From contig JBAGRP010000001.1 in NCBI GenBank assembly GCA_036924855.1, positions 4,526,001-4,590,000 of the forward strand: a stretch of DNA of 64,000 nt, given 5' to 3'. Below the pieces are notes generated by a model. That model had not been told where the DNA came from. It searched no databases and worked only from the letters and a program-made list of their open reading frames with translations. The position numbers were made by a program, and so were the translations under genes. Positions within the stretch are counted from its first letter, which is position 1. Each line of letters begins with the position of its first letter. Positions 15,539 through 24,804 of this stretch are shown piece after piece. This DNA comes from Nitrobacteraceae bacterium AZCC 2146. GTDB taxonomy: Bacteria > Pseudomonadota > Alphaproteobacteria > Rhizobiales > Xanthobacteraceae.

Positions 15539-16825
15539 TTACCGTGATGCTGCAGCTGACGGAGGTTCGTCGCAATTGCTCGTTGCCTCCAGGCCAGCAA
15601 ACCTCGCATTCACCCAAGCCTCGATATCGGATCTGGCCACGTCCAACACTCCCTCGTGGCTTGCGTCGGGGTAGATCCGGTAAGATACGGAGTTACCGAC
15701 CCGGCAAAGATCGCGAGCCACCGCGTCGGTGTTTTTCGGTGGTATCGTTCGGTCGCTAGTTCCTTGTATGAGTAGTGTCGGTGCTACGATGCGAAGCTGT
15801 CCCGGCTCGTTGGCAGCTGCGGCCTTTAGCAAAGGACTAAGGTCAGGCTGGGTAACAAACTGGCGGCTGGGAATTGACTTAGCCCAGTAACCGGCAGCGA
15901 GCGCGTCATCAATGCATCCATCCAAGGTGTCCGATAGATGCTCCAATGCTCGGGGTTTCAGGATTCGCTCGAGAGCTATCTCAGGATAATAAGCCGCGTA
16001 GGATTGAAGCATATAAGTAAGGAAGGGAAGGATTGGAGACGGGTGCGACCCGATCACTGCTTCCTGCACAAGCTCACCGATGTGCGATGCCGGTGCCATT
16101 GCGACATTACCGAGAAGGGTAAACTCGGGCGCATAATCTGGTCCGATTGCCGCTGTGAAAAGATCAGCTAGACCCCCTTGTGAGTGACCCATCACCACGT
16201 ATCGCGTCCCGACAGCCAAATCGACCTTTCGAGCGGCTCGCATGATATCAATCGCGCTTCGCGCCTCGCCCATACCAACGAGGTAGGCTTGTACACCGGC
16301 CCCACCCAATCCTTGGCGATCGGTTGCGACGACGACGTAGCCGTGCCTTACGAAGGCGTCGAGCATCGCTTGGGTGGCAGAGAGGTACGTGTGCTCAGGC
16401 CCGTCTACGGTATCGCTCGAAGGCGCGCACTGAGGCGCAAGGCCGGTCGTACCATGCGTCCAGGTGATCAGCGGCCAGCCGCCAGCAGGCGGATTCCCCG
16501 CCGGGATTGAGACCGTGCCGGAGACCACCAGGTCTGAATCGTCGGGGCTCCTCGAATTATAGAGAACAAGAAAATTTCGCGCTGCGCTTGGTAATGCTGC
16601 CGCGGTGTTGAGTGGTTGGGCTGAGATTAGTGCTCCTCGCGCCGCGCCTGGCCTTCGTGAAGACGGTGCATCAAGCGACGGATCTTGGCGGTTCAACCCA
16701 GCATCGGCCAAGCACAAGGGCGCCAATCCAATTATCAAACTGCACGATAGTGCGGCGGCTCGAAGTAATGCCAGCAACACCTTCATGCGGGCACGCTTCG
16801 GCTTATCTGACATTATAAAGTTCAT
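15539..16825 (-). CDS. Secreted lipase/esterase (secretory lipase-like alpha/beta hydrolase)
   Basis: The open frame is longer, but the part before 16825 overlaps the histidine kinase gene in another frame and looks random. From the ATG at 16825 the 428-residue protein has a signal peptide (RARMKVLLALLRAAALSCSL, cleavage after CLADA). The oxyanion region is ITWTHGTTGLAPQCAPS, the nucleophile elbow is YVVMGHSQGGLADLF, the acid is in LIQGTSDRTIPP, and the His is in PDASHEGVLDV. Length and THGT...GHSQGG pattern fit the fungal-type secretory lipase family (LIP). It would hydrolyse esters or triglycerides outside the cytoplasm. Confidence 0.82.
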   Translation of the reverse strand: MNFIMSDKPKRARMKVLLALLRAAALSCSLIIGLAPLCLADAGLNRQDPSLDAPSSRRPGAARGALISAQPLNTAAALPSAARNFLVLYNSRSPDDSDLVVSGTVSIPAGNPPAGGWPLITWTHGTTGLAPQCAPSSDTVDGPEHTYLSATQAMLDAFVRHGYVVVATDRQGLGGAGVQAYLVGMGEARSAIDIMRAARKVDLAVGTRYVVMGHSQGGLADLFTAAIGPDYAPEFTLLGNVAMAPASHIGELVQEAVIGSHPSPILPFLTYMLQSYAAYYPEIALERILKPRALEHLSDTLDGCIDDALAAGYWAKSIPSRQFVTQPDLSPLLKAAAANEPGQLRIVAPTLLIQGTSDRTIPPKNTDAVARDLCRVGNSVSYRIYPDASHEGVLDVARSDIEAWVNARFAGLEATSNCDEPPSAAASR

Positions 16826-16895
16826 GTTGTGCTCTTTCTCAGGATCGTCATTCCAATGCTCCTTGCCTCTGCTCGGACGCGATGACATGGCTCCT

Positions 16896-17675
16896 CTAGT
16901 CGGTTTGCGCTGCGAATATGGAAAAGCGGGATCCTCGGGAGGCGACAGAGCTAACATCGATGCGATGGCCGAGCACTTCGATGGCCCGGCGCACGATGAA
17001 TAACCCGATACCGAGTCCATCACATCGCTTAGAATCAAGTCGAGTGAATGCCTCAAAGATTCTCGATAGCTGCTCACTCGTGATACCGATGCCCGTGTCG
17101 CAAACGTCGATGCGCACGTTTCGGCCCGAACGGCGGCAGCCAATGAGAACCCGGCCGTTAGGTTCGCTATATTTGATGGCGTTGCCGACCAGATTTCGAA
17201 GGATGCCGCTGAGAAGCAGTGCATTGCTCATAACAGACGCGCCAGTGGGACACACACAGATGTCGATCCCCTTCTGCAATGCGCATTCCTCATTTTCAAA
17301 GCATACTTGCCGAAACAGGGGTTCAAGCGCGACGGGCGAGAGCTTCGCGCCCTTGGAATGCTCACAGAGGCGAACAGCATCCAGCAGTTGATCGAGCTGC
17401 CCATTGAGGCGATCGATCGCGTGCTGGCCCCTCCGCAGCAGATTTTGCTCAGATTTGGTCCGGACGCCGATGCCGAGAAGTTCGTGGGAGCTTTGGATGA
17501 TCTGCAGAGGCTGTCGAAGATCATGGCCGGCGATGGCGAGGAGCACGGCCTGAAAGTCGGTGGTCTGTTGTGGGTCTGCCCTGTCTATCATTCTCAAGGC
17601 ACCTAGCTGCTCGCTCGCCCGCGTGACGCTGGCTCCCCTAGTGACAGTCGCACGCCTTCTGTTTGTGTCGGTCAT
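16896..17675 (-). CDS. Orphan soluble histidine kinase
   Basis: The 259 residues hold a HisKA box AIAGHDLRQPLQIIQ (phospho-acceptor His near residue 50) and an HATPase domain with LRNLVGNAIKYSEP (N box), CDTGIGIT (G1), IFEAFTRLD (F box) and GLGIGLFIV (G2). No transmembrane helix or PAS domain is visible; the first 40 residues are polar. The start at 17675 has GAGAGG 6 bases upstream. No response regulator gene is adjacent. The 17-bp box at 17767-17783, 92 bases upstream of the start codon, is shared with the SnoaL gene, which suggests common control. Confidence 0.88.
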   Translation of the reverse strand: MTDTNRRRATVTRGASVTRASEQLGALRMIDRADPQQTTDFQAVLLAIAGHDLRQPLQIIQSSHELLGIGVRTKSEQNLLRRGQHAIDRLNGQLDQLLDAVRLCEHSKGAKLSPVALEPLFRQVCFENEECALQKGIDICVCPTGASVMSNALLLSGILRNLVGNAIKYSEPNGRVLIGCRRSGRNVRIDVCDTGIGITSEQLSRIFEAFTRLDSKRCDGLGIGLFIVRRAIEVLGHRIDVSSVASRGSRFSIFAAQTD

Positions 17676-17766
17676 GATGTCCTCTCTTCCAGCTAAGGGC
17701 TCACGTTGGATGACCTGATCGCCGGGAAGAGATTTACGCAGCATCGGCTTGGAAGCGAGTTCAGCG

Positions 17767-17783
17767 TTGTAAAGAGCTGTAAA
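17767..17783 (-). promoter_or_regulatory. 17-bp box upstream of the histidine kinase gene
   Basis: The plus-strand sequence TTGTAAAGAGCTGTAAA matches the box at 18361-18377 (TTGTAAAAAGCTGAAAA) at 15 of 17 positions. Both lie 83-92 bases before a start codon on the same strand. On the minus strand TTTACA occurs twice with a 10-base period, the arrangement bound by OmpR-type winged-helix proteins. The gene for such a protein starts 3.7 kb away, at 21476. Function is inferred. Confidence 0.45.
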
Positions 17784-17894
17784 TTGTCGCCATGGCGCGT
17801 AAAATCTTCAGTTGGACCTCCGGGCAGTGGTTGGACCGCTGGACAGTCGGCTCTGTAATCCAGCGGTCTGGATTGCGAAAGCCGATGCGGTTTT

Positions 17895-18278
17895 TCATAT
17901 GTCGTACTGATTGCGAAGAATGATAAGCTGAACGATCTGATCGCCGTGGGCTGAGAAGTAGAAGGCGAGTACCAGCGGATCGGGCAACCCTCGTTTGTCG
18001 TAGTTGCCATCGACGTTTGCCGTTACGATGAAGTGCCCATAGTGCTCTACTATCTTGACGACATGCATCGTCAGTCTTTCGCCAATGATGTCGCGCTCTG
18101 CCCATTCCCTGATGGCCGGCTTTCCCCAATAGTCGTGAAGCTGATCGTTAACGAGCGCATCGTCCGCAAAAGCGGACAGTAGCCCTTCGAGATCGAAGCT
18201 GTTGGTCGATTGGACGTAGGCCGACACGAGTGGCGGAAGCGTGGGCAGCGGGACTTGCGGAAGATGGGGATGGGTCAT
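17895..18278 (-). CDS. SnoaL-like (NTF2 fold) protein
   Basis: This 127-residue protein has the NTF2/SnoaL pattern: an N-terminal helix (PPLVSAYVQSTNSFDLEGLLSAF), FADDALVNDQLHDYWGKPAIREW, and beta strands (LTMHVVKIVEHYGHFIVTANVDGNY, LVLAFYFSAHGDQIVQLIIL). Such proteins are small cytosolic enzymes or binders (isomerases, cyclases); many are uncharacterised. I start at the ATG at 18278 rather than 18302. The 17-bp box at 18361-18377 lies 83 bases upstream. It is flanked by the kinase gene and the winged-helix/ATPase regulator gene on the same strand. Confidence 0.8.
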   Translation of the reverse strand: MTHPHLPQVPLPTLPPLVSAYVQSTNSFDLEGLLSAFADDALVNDQLHDYWGKPAIREWAERDIIGERLTMHVVKIVEHYGHFIVTANVDGNYDKRGLPDPLVLAFYFSAHGDQIVQLIILRNQYDI

Positions 18279-18605
18279 GACGGGCTCTTGAGGTCGTGGC
18301 ATGCGGATGGCCGCTTTGCTACGATCATGACCGACTGACGGCGCCCTGGCGTGTTGTAACTTGTAAAAAGCTGAAAAGCGGACTGTCGGTACGGGATAAG
18401 CCTCCGGATGAGCATCGCGTGAACTTTGGCGAGCCTGTCAGCCGGCGCAGTCGACCTAATCGGTGATAATTCCCCGAGGGACGTCGGTGCCGATCCGCCC
18501 GCAGGCGCGCGGCCTTTTCTCTTTCGACTGGGTCGATCAATCGGCCGTCGCAATCGATGCTGCGACCCGCCGCGAGCGCCGGACCTGCAACTGCCAGGTC
18601 AAGGA
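18279..18605. other. Promoter region of the SnoaL-like gene; no gene seen
   Basis: The gap separates the regulator's stop (18606, the gene runs the same way) from the SnoaL start. It contains the 17-bp box at 18361-18377 and an additional TTGTAAC immediately before it. No frame resembles a protein; no terminator stem with a T-tract is evident. Confidence 0.45.
18361..18377 (-). promoter_or_regulatory. 17-bp box upstream of the SnoaL-like gene
   Basis: TTGTAAAAAGCTGAAAA on the plus strand, 15 of 17 identical to the box at 17767-17783 and at nearly the same distance from a start codon. A further TTGTAAC precedes it by seven bases, giving a possible third half-site. It is probably an operator or activator site for one regulator acting on both genes. 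Confidence 0.45.
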
Positions 18606-21476
18606 TCAGCTGTCTCCGACCAATCGCGGGCGCTCCAACTCTTCAAGGACACTTTTCGCCCGTTTAAGATCGCGACTTTCGAAACCTTCAGTGAATCGGT
18701 CGTAGACAGACGACAACGCGCCGTGCGCTTCCCCGGGGCGCTCTCGCTCCACCGGAAGCAAGGCGAGACTTGTCGCAGCTCTCAGCTCCCAAGCCAAAGC
18801 CCCTTGTTCGCGTGCTAGTTCGAGTGACCGTCGGAAATAATTCCTGCAGACGTCTACATCCGCGAACGGCGACGACGCCAATACGTTGCCTTTTAGGCGA
18901 AGGAGCTCGGGCATCATGAACAGGTCACCGTTGCGCTCGACAAGAGCGACGGTTTCGGTGATCGCGGTCAATGCGTCCTCAAACCGTCCCCTCATAGTGA
19001 GACCTTCCACTAGCGCGCTCTTGAACGCCGTGGTCAATAGTTCATAGCGCAGTCCGTGCAACGCCTCCAATGCACAATGCACCAGCGGGATTCCTGTTTC
19101 AGTTTCGCCGCGCTTGATCGACAATTCGCCTTTGACGCCGCGGCCCACCGCCTGGTAGGGCGCTAACGAGTATTGGTCGGCTTGTGCGATGAATTTGTTT
19201 ATGGCCACATCGGCGGCCGCCAAATCGCCGGCCCAGATGTAGACGGGCACTGCACGAATCAGCGCAATACAAAGTGAGATCGGATGGGATAAGGTTTCGG
19301 CTTCTTTGAGCGTCTCACCGGCGACCGATACTGCTTGCTCCGGAAAGCCTTGAAGCCACAGGTTGCGTGCAAACGCTATTCGAGCCCGATTGCGATAGTC
19401 GAAACCGAAGCGGAATGTGTTGGCACCTTGCGAAGGCAGGACCGGCGCGAGAGCTGCCTTCAGATGGGCATGTGCACGCAGCGTGCTTCCCTCTAGATGA
19501 CGAGAGATGCCAAGTATCGAATGCGCCTCGGCGATTCCGACCGGATCGGCTGCTTCGGCGGCGATCGCCTCACTGCGCTGTGCGAACGCAAGCGCCGCGT
19601 GAAAATCCCCTATTCTTTCGTGGAAGATATGAAGCCTTCCGAGCAATCGTAGTTGGTTGGCTCGATCGTTTAATTGTTCGGCAAGCGCGAGTCCCTTGGT
19701 AAGTGCGATGCGGGCTTCCTCGCTGTTGCCTTTGCCAAACATCAGCGACAATCCTAGCGACGAATGAAGCTCCATTTCGCGGCTTGTGCCCCGAGTGTCG
19801 TCATCGAGAGCCGCGATCGCACGTTCGGTCCAGCGATGGCATTCAGTGAGCAGGGACAACTCCAAGAACATGCGCGCCGACGCAGCGGCAAGTGCGGTGC
19901 CGATCTGAATGTCGCCGCGCTCGAAGAAGCTCCATTCCAAAGCGGCCCGCACATTGCCGAGATGCTCGCGATGCGAAGCAAGAGCTTTTGCCTCGAACGT
20001 GACCGGTCTGGAGTTAGCGGCGCGTTCGAGGAATTCAAGAAAATGGATCGCGTGACGCCGCGCTGCATCGTCAACAGCATCGGCGTCGATCAGCTTCGCC
20101 AAAGCGTAGGCGCGGGTGGTGTCGAGCAGCCGGTAGCGCAACGTAACGTCAACGGTATCGACAGATACGAGCGACTTCGTCACCAGCCCCACAACAGCCT
20201 CAACAACCTGCGCTGCGCTCAGGTCATCCCCCATCGCGACTGATTGGGCGGCATCGAGGGTAAATAATCCGACAAAAACCGACAGCCTCCGTAGAACCAC
20301 ACGTTCGCTTTCGGAGAGGAGGTCATAGCTCCAATCGAGCGTGGCTCTTAAGGTCTGATGACGAGGCTGTGCAGTGCGGCGCCCCCGCCAAAGAAGCCGA
20401 AAGCGGCTCTCGAGGAACTCTGCAGTTTCCCACAGACCAAGGGCGTTTACGCATCCCGCCGCGAGCTCGATCGCGAGCGGGATACCGTCCAGCTTACGGC
20501 AGATTTCAGCAACGATCGGCGCATCTGCATCTCTAAGTTCAAAGCGGCGGCCCCCAGCCATCACCCGCTCCACAAAAAGCTGTGCCGCGGGAAACGCAAG
20601 CACCTGCTCTGCGGTAAGGCTCGCATCGCCGGGAGAGTTGTCCAACGGCGATAGTTGATGGACATACTCTCCTTCAATACGAAGCGATTCCCGGGTGGTG
20701 GCCAGAATGTGCACATGCGGAGCGTCTCCAAAAATGCGCTCTGCTAATGCTGCCGCCGACCCGATTACGTGCTCGCAACTGTCGAGGATCAACAGCATCC
20801 GCCTGTCGCGGAGAAAGGCAATGAGACCTGGGGTCGGATCGTTGGAATGAATCAGCAGGTCGAGCGTCGACGCGACCGCGCTCGGCACGAAAAGAGGGTC
20901 ATTGAGTGGCCCAAGATCAAAAAAGCAAACGGCGCCGTCAAAGTAGGTCAACAGCCTGTGCCCCACTGAGACAGCGACTGTCGTTTTACCCATGCCACCG
21001 GGCCCGGCAATACTAACGAAGCGTCGGGTCGTGAGCAGCGAGCAAAGATCCACGACTGTCTTCTCGCGACCAACCATCCGGGACAGTGGAACAGGTAACT
21101 TATGCGGCGTGGCGGGAATCGGAAGACCCGGCTCTGAGCCCGCTGAGTGTCGGACGGGTGCGACGAAGCAATAACCTCGTCCGGCGACGTTGGTCACGTA
21201 TCGGGCCCCGTCGCGGCCGTCACCAAGCGCATTGCGCAAATTGGCGACATGCACCCGAAGATTAACTTCCTCCACTATGACGTCGGGCCAGACCCGATCG
21301 ATCAGTTCCCGCCGGCCCACGACGTCCCCCGCTCGCTCGATAAGAACGATTAGGATGTCCAGGGCACGCGCGCCAACTGATACGGGACGGTCCTCCTTCA
21401 TGAGCAATCTTTCCGCCGCAATTAGACGAAACGGGCCGAATGACGCAACCCACCTTCTCTGTAACTCGTCGCCCAT
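18606..21476 (-). CDS. Winged-helix / NB-ARC-type ATPase / TPR regulator
   Basis: This 956-residue protein has an OmpR/CadC-type winged helix (residues 1-105, including LDILIVLIERAGDVVGRRELIDRVWPDV and the ARYVTNVAGRGYCFVAPV wing). A STAND-class ATPase follows, with Walker A GPGGMGKTTVAVSVG near residue 155 and a Walker B-like MLLILDSCEHV. The C-terminal ~450 residues are TPR-like helices ending in VYDRFTEGFESRDLKRAKSVL. No membrane helix is seen, so it should act as a cytosolic, nucleotide-gated DNA-binding protein sensing a ligand or partner through the TPRs. The ATG at 21476 matches its paralogue's start (MGDELQR). The paralogue at 21952-24804 is nearly identical at the 5' end. Targets may be the two adjacent boxed genes. 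Confidence 0.88.
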   Translation of the reverse strand: MGDELQRRWVASFGPFRLIAAERLLMKEDRPVSVGARALDILIVLIERAGDVVGRRELIDRVWPDVIVEEVNLRVHVANLRNALGDGRDGARYVTNVAGRGYCFVAPVRHSAGSEPGLPIPATPHKLPVPLSRMVGREKTVVDLCSLLTTRRFVSIAGPGGMGKTTVAVSVGHRLLTYFDGAVCFFDLGPLNDPLFVPSAVASTLDLLIHSNDPTPGLIAFLRDRRMLLILDSCEHVIGSAAALAERIFGDAPHVHILATTRESLRIEGEYVHQLSPLDNSPGDASLTAEQVLAFPAAQLFVERVMAGGRRFELRDADAPIVAEICRKLDGIPLAIELAAGCVNALGLWETAEFLESRFRLLWRGRRTAQPRHQTLRATLDWSYDLLSESERVVLRRLSVFVGLFTLDAAQSVAMGDDLSAAQVVEAVVGLVTKSLVSVDTVDVTLRYRLLDTTRAYALAKLIDADAVDDAARRHAIHFLEFLERAANSRPVTFEAKALASHREHLGNVRAALEWSFFERGDIQIGTALAAASARMFLELSLLTECHRWTERAIAALDDDTRGTSREMELHSSLGLSLMFGKGNSEEARIALTKGLALAEQLNDRANQLRLLGRLHIFHERIGDFHAALAFAQRSEAIAAEAADPVGIAEAHSILGISRHLEGSTLRAHAHLKAALAPVLPSQGANTFRFGFDYRNRARIAFARNLWLQGFPEQAVSVAGETLKEAETLSHPISLCIALIRAVPVYIWAGDLAAADVAINKFIAQADQYSLAPYQAVGRGVKGELSIKRGETETGIPLVHCALEALHGLRYELLTTAFKSALVEGLTMRGRFEDALTAITETVALVERNGDLFMMPELLRLKGNVLASSPFADVDVCRNYFRRSLELAREQGALAWELRAATSLALLPVERERPGEAHGALSSVYDRFTEGFESRDLKRAKSVLEELERPRLVGDS

Positions 21477-21527
21477 CACTACAACTCCATGCGCGTTTTT
21501 TCCGAGCGTGCTCTAGGTGGTGTGGAC

Positions 21528-21940
21528 TCTAAGGATTCCCTTTTAGGAGCAAATCAGATTCAAGGCTGCTTTTGGGAAGCAGTCTTGGGTGTGAAAGACC
21601 GTTTGGTTTTGAGCGATGCGGCGTGGGAGCGGATGGCGCCGCTGATCATAGGTCGACCTGACCAGAAGGGTTCGACCGGGCGCGACAACCGGATGTTCGT
21701 GGAAGGCGCGCTTTGGATCGTGCGTACGGGGTCTCCCTGGCGAGATCTTCCGGGGGCGTTTGGGGATTGGAACAGCGTGTTCCGACGCTTCAGCCGATGG
21801 AGCATCAAGGGTGTTTGGTGGCGGATCTTCGAGGCGATGTCCGATGATCCGGACTTCGAATATCTGATCGTCGATTCGACCATCGTCCGGGCGCATCAGC
21901 ACGCCGCCGGGGCGAAGGAGGCGGCTCCGCCTGGCCAAGG
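21528..21940 (+). mobile_element. Truncated IS5-family (IS427-like) insertion sequence
   Basis: The left part of an IS5-type element: a terminal region near GACTCTAAGGATTCCC followed by the transposase start. Similarity to IS5 transposases ends near 21940, so the right two-thirds including the inverted repeat is missing. Exact ends are uncertain. It lies precisely between two paralogous regulator genes and could mark the recombination that produced or reshuffled the duplication. Confidence 0.65.
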
Positions 21941-21971
21941 GAAACGACGAGCTACGCCAAATCGTGGATGA
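21591..21971 (+). pseudogene. IS5-family transposase, N-terminal fragment
   Basis: From the GTG at 21591 the frame reads LSDAAWERMAPLI, GRDNRMFVEGALWIVRTGSPWRDLP, FGDWNSVFRRFSRWS and YLIVDSTIVRAHQHAAGAK, which is the N-terminal third of an IS5/IS427 transposase and includes the first catalytic Asp (IVDST). The last ~18 residues before the stop at 21971 are unrelated, and the second Asp and Glu of the DDE triad are absent, so it is inactive. The 3' end overlaps the tail of the regulator gene on the other strand by 20 bases. Confidence 0.8.
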
Positions 21972-24804
21972 GACGCTGCGCGACACGAAGATCCTCCGTT
22001 TCGAAACCTTCCGTGAACCGGTCATAGACCGGAGCGAGTGTGTCGCGGGCCTGGTCGCGCTGTCCGTTCTCGGACAGCAAGCGGGCCAAAGCCGTTGCCG
22101 ATCGCAGCTCCCAAGCCAGCGCAGACTGCTCTCGCGCCACGGCGAGCGAATGCATCAAGCAGTCCGCGGCTGACGCCCGGTCCGGTCGCGGCATTGCCGC
22201 GAGAATTTGTCCCTTGATCCGCAGCAGTTCTGCCTTGTCGAACGTCGCTCCACAACTGGCCGCGCGTGCGACGGCCCCGTTGATGGTAATCAGCGCTTCG
22301 TCGAACTGTCCGGTCTTCCAGAGGCCTCCCGCCAGCGCGCTGGTGAAAACTGTGGCGAGGATGTTGTGCTGTTCAGCATGCAGCGTATCGAGCGCGTCCC
22401 GCAACAAAATGAGGCCGGCTGCCGCTTGGTCACGTATCACGGCGAGTTGGCCTCTTAGCGCCATGCCGACGGCGCGATACGGCGCCAGCGAGTATCGTCC
22501 GGCATAGGCGCTCAATCGCTCGATGAGGTCCGCGGCTCGTTCCAGGTCGCCGCTCCAGAGAAAGACCGGTGCCGCATAAATCAGCGAGATGCAGACCGAA
22601 ACCGGATGACCACGACGCTCGGCTTCGTCGATGGCCTGCTGCGCCATTCTGAGCGCCTGCTCTGAAAAGCCGCGCAGCCACAGGGCACGGGCGAGGGCGA
22701 CAAGCGCGCGGATACGATGATCGTAGCCAAAGAAGTTGGCATTGAGCTGGCCCAGCTCGACGGCCTTGGCCATACCGGCCTCGCAATGGTGTTGTGCCTC
22801 AGCCTGATTTCCCACCAGATGATGAGAAACGCCGAGCATCCAGTCCGACATGACAAGGCCAGCCGTGTTTGCAGCTGCCCGAGCGATCACGACTCCCCGT
22901 TCTGCAACAATCAATGCGCCACGAAAATCGCCAATTCGCGTGAGGAAAATGTTCAGACCGGCAAGAAGCTGAAGCTGATGGTCTTGGTCCTCGAAGATTT
23001 CCGAAAGCGCTATTCCGCGCTCGATTGCGGCGCGAACCTCGTCACCGTTTCCTTTGGTAAACATCGACGATAGCGCCAGGGCCTCCTGGAGAATCATCTC
23101 CCGTCTGGTTCCGCGACCGGCATCGTCGAGAGCGGCCAGCGCCTGCTCGCACCAGCTCCTGCATTCGTCGAGCAGCGACAACCCCACGAACAATGGCGCC
23201 GCCCACGTGGCGAGTTCGGAACCGACGGCGACGTCGCCGCGATCCGAGAACGCCCATTCGAGGGCCGCTCGCACATTCCCGATATGAGGCGCGTATCCTG
23301 ACAGATCGTGCCCGCCAAAGGCCGATTGGACGACCTCGTCGTGTTCGAGATAACTGGAGTAGTAAATCGCATGGCGCCTAGCGAGGTTGTCAGCCTCGCC
23401 GCGTTCGGCAAGTATGCTCGCGGCGTAGGCCTGTGTGGTGTCGAGCAGCCGATAATATGTCGATTCGCCAATTGTGGTCATCGATACCAGCGACTTCGCA
23501 ATCAGGCTCGCCACCGCATCGACGACCTCCGGGGCGTTTGCCTCCGTGCTGGCGACCGACAGAACGGCCTTGAGCGTGAAGACCCCGACGAAGACCGACA
23601 ACCTGCACAGGACCAGCTTGTCGCGCTCCTGCAGCAGGTTATAGCTCCAGTCGAACATCGCGTTCAGTGTCTGGTGGCGCGGCAGCGCAGTGCGCCGGCC
23701 CTGCCAGAGCAGCTTGAAACGATTATCGAGCAGTTCTGCCGTTCCGCGAATCCCAAGGGAACTGACGCGACTGGCCGCAAGTTCGATGGCAAGCGCAATT
23801 CCGTCGAGCCTGCGGCAGATCCCGGCGACGATCGGCGCATCGGCATCGCTCAACCCGGAGCGATTGCCGCTCGCTGCCGCGCGCTCCATGAAAAGCTGCA
23901 CAGCCGGAAACGTGAGCGCTTCAGCAGCTGTCAGGCCGACATCATCGAGTGGGCCACCGAGCGGATACAGCAGGTGAACATGTTCGCCTTCGACCCGCAG
24001 TGCTTCCCGGCTGGTTGCCAAGATGTGCGTTTGCGGCGCCGCGCTGACAACTGGTTCGGCCAACGCCGCCGCTGCGTCGATCACGTGCTCGCAACTATCG
24101 AGCACAATGAGGGCCCGCCTCTCGCTGAGAAAGGCCAACAGATTCCGGAAAGGATCCTGAGCTTGCATTATGAATCCGAGCGCCGATGCAACCGCCGTTG
24201 GCAGAAGACCGGGATCGGTCAACGCTCCCAGGTCGACGAAGAAAACCGCGCCCTCGAAATCATCAATCAGTGCGTGGGCAATCGAGACTGCGACGGTTGT
24301 TTTGCCCATGCCGCCCGGGCCAACAATGCTGACGAAGCGCTGCGTCATCAGCTGGGCCGACAGCGCGCGGACGGTATCGTCGCGGCCGACCATTCTCGTC
24401 AACCGCGCCGGCAGTTTGTGGCGCCGATCGCTGACAAGCGACCGGGCTTGCGGGGCTGATCGTTGTGATGCCGATCGTGTCACCGGAGCGACGAAGCAAT
24501 AGCCCCGACCGGGGACATTTGCGACGTAACGGGCGCCGTCGTGGCCCTCTCCAAGCGCTTTGCGAAGGTGAGACACATGGACACGGAGGTTGGCCTCATC
24601 CACAAAGACATCTGGCCAGACTCGCGAGATCAGTTCCTTGCGGCTGACGACTTCTCCGGCCCGTTCGACCAGAACAATCAGGATATCAAGTGCGCGACCA
24701 CCAAGCTGAAGCGGCTCGCCCGCTTTCTCAAGCAGCCTTTCGGCCGCAAAAAGACGAAATGGGCCAAATGACGCAACCCAACTTCTCTGTAACTCGTCGC
24801 CCAT
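21952..24804 (-). CDS. Winged-helix / NB-ARC-type ATPase / TPR regulator, paralogue
   Basis: The 950-residue protein has the same layout as its neighbour: winged helix (ARALDILIVLVERAG region, wing ARYVANVPGRGYCFVAPV), Walker A GPGGMGKTTVAVSIAH near residue 155, Walker B-like LIVLDSCEHV, and a TPR region ending in VYDRFTEGFETEDLRVAQRL. The first ~15 codons are almost identical at DNA level to the gene at 21476, while the middle and C-terminal parts have diverged, as expected if ligand sensing has changed but DNA binding is constrained. It lies 388 bases downstream of an AraC gene on the same strand. Confidence 0.88.
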   Translation of the reverse strand: MGDELQRSWVASFGPFRLFAAERLLEKAGEPLQLGGRALDILIVLVERAGEVVSRKELISRVWPDVFVDEANLRVHVSHLRKALGEGHDGARYVANVPGRGYCFVAPVTRSASQRSAPQARSLVSDRRHKLPARLTRMVGRDDTVRALSAQLMTQRFVSIVGPGGMGKTTVAVSIAHALIDDFEGAVFFVDLGALTDPGLLPTAVASALGFIMQAQDPFRNLLAFLSERRALIVLDSCEHVIDAAAALAEPVVSAAPQTHILATSREALRVEGEHVHLLYPLGGPLDDVGLTAAEALTFPAVQLFMERAAASGNRSGLSDADAPIVAGICRRLDGIALAIELAASRVSSLGIRGTAELLDNRFKLLWQGRRTALPRHQTLNAMFDWSYNLLQERDKLVLCRLSVFVGVFTLKAVLSVASTEANAPEVVDAVASLIAKSLVSMTTIGESTYYRLLDTTQAYAASILAERGEADNLARRHAIYYSSYLEHDEVVQSAFGGHDLSGYAPHIGNVRAALEWAFSDRGDVAVGSELATWAAPLFVGLSLLDECRSWCEQALAALDDAGRGTRREMILQEALALSSMFTKGNGDEVRAAIERGIALSEIFEDQDHQLQLLAGLNIFLTRIGDFRGALIVAERGVVIARAAANTAGLVMSDWMLGVSHHLVGNQAEAQHHCEAGMAKAVELGQLNANFFGYDHRIRALVALARALWLRGFSEQALRMAQQAIDEAERRGHPVSVCISLIYAAPVFLWSGDLERAADLIERLSAYAGRYSLAPYRAVGMALRGQLAVIRDQAAAGLILLRDALDTLHAEQHNILATVFTSALAGGLWKTGQFDEALITINGAVARAASCGATFDKAELLRIKGQILAAMPRPDRASAADCLMHSLAVAREQSALAWELRSATALARLLSENGQRDQARDTLAPVYDRFTEGFETEDLRVAQRLIHDLA

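Noticed and set aside
16826..17224. N-terminal extension of the lipase frame
   Set aside because: It runs antiparallel in frame to the histidine kinase gene on the same strand and has no signal or domain; the ATG at 16825 precedes a proper signal peptide.
21500..21515. GTGCTCTAG motif near the IS5 remnant, also at about 26247 and at the IS630 end
   Set aside because: The shared 9 bases are too short to prove an insertion end; they may be parts of common intergenic repeats.
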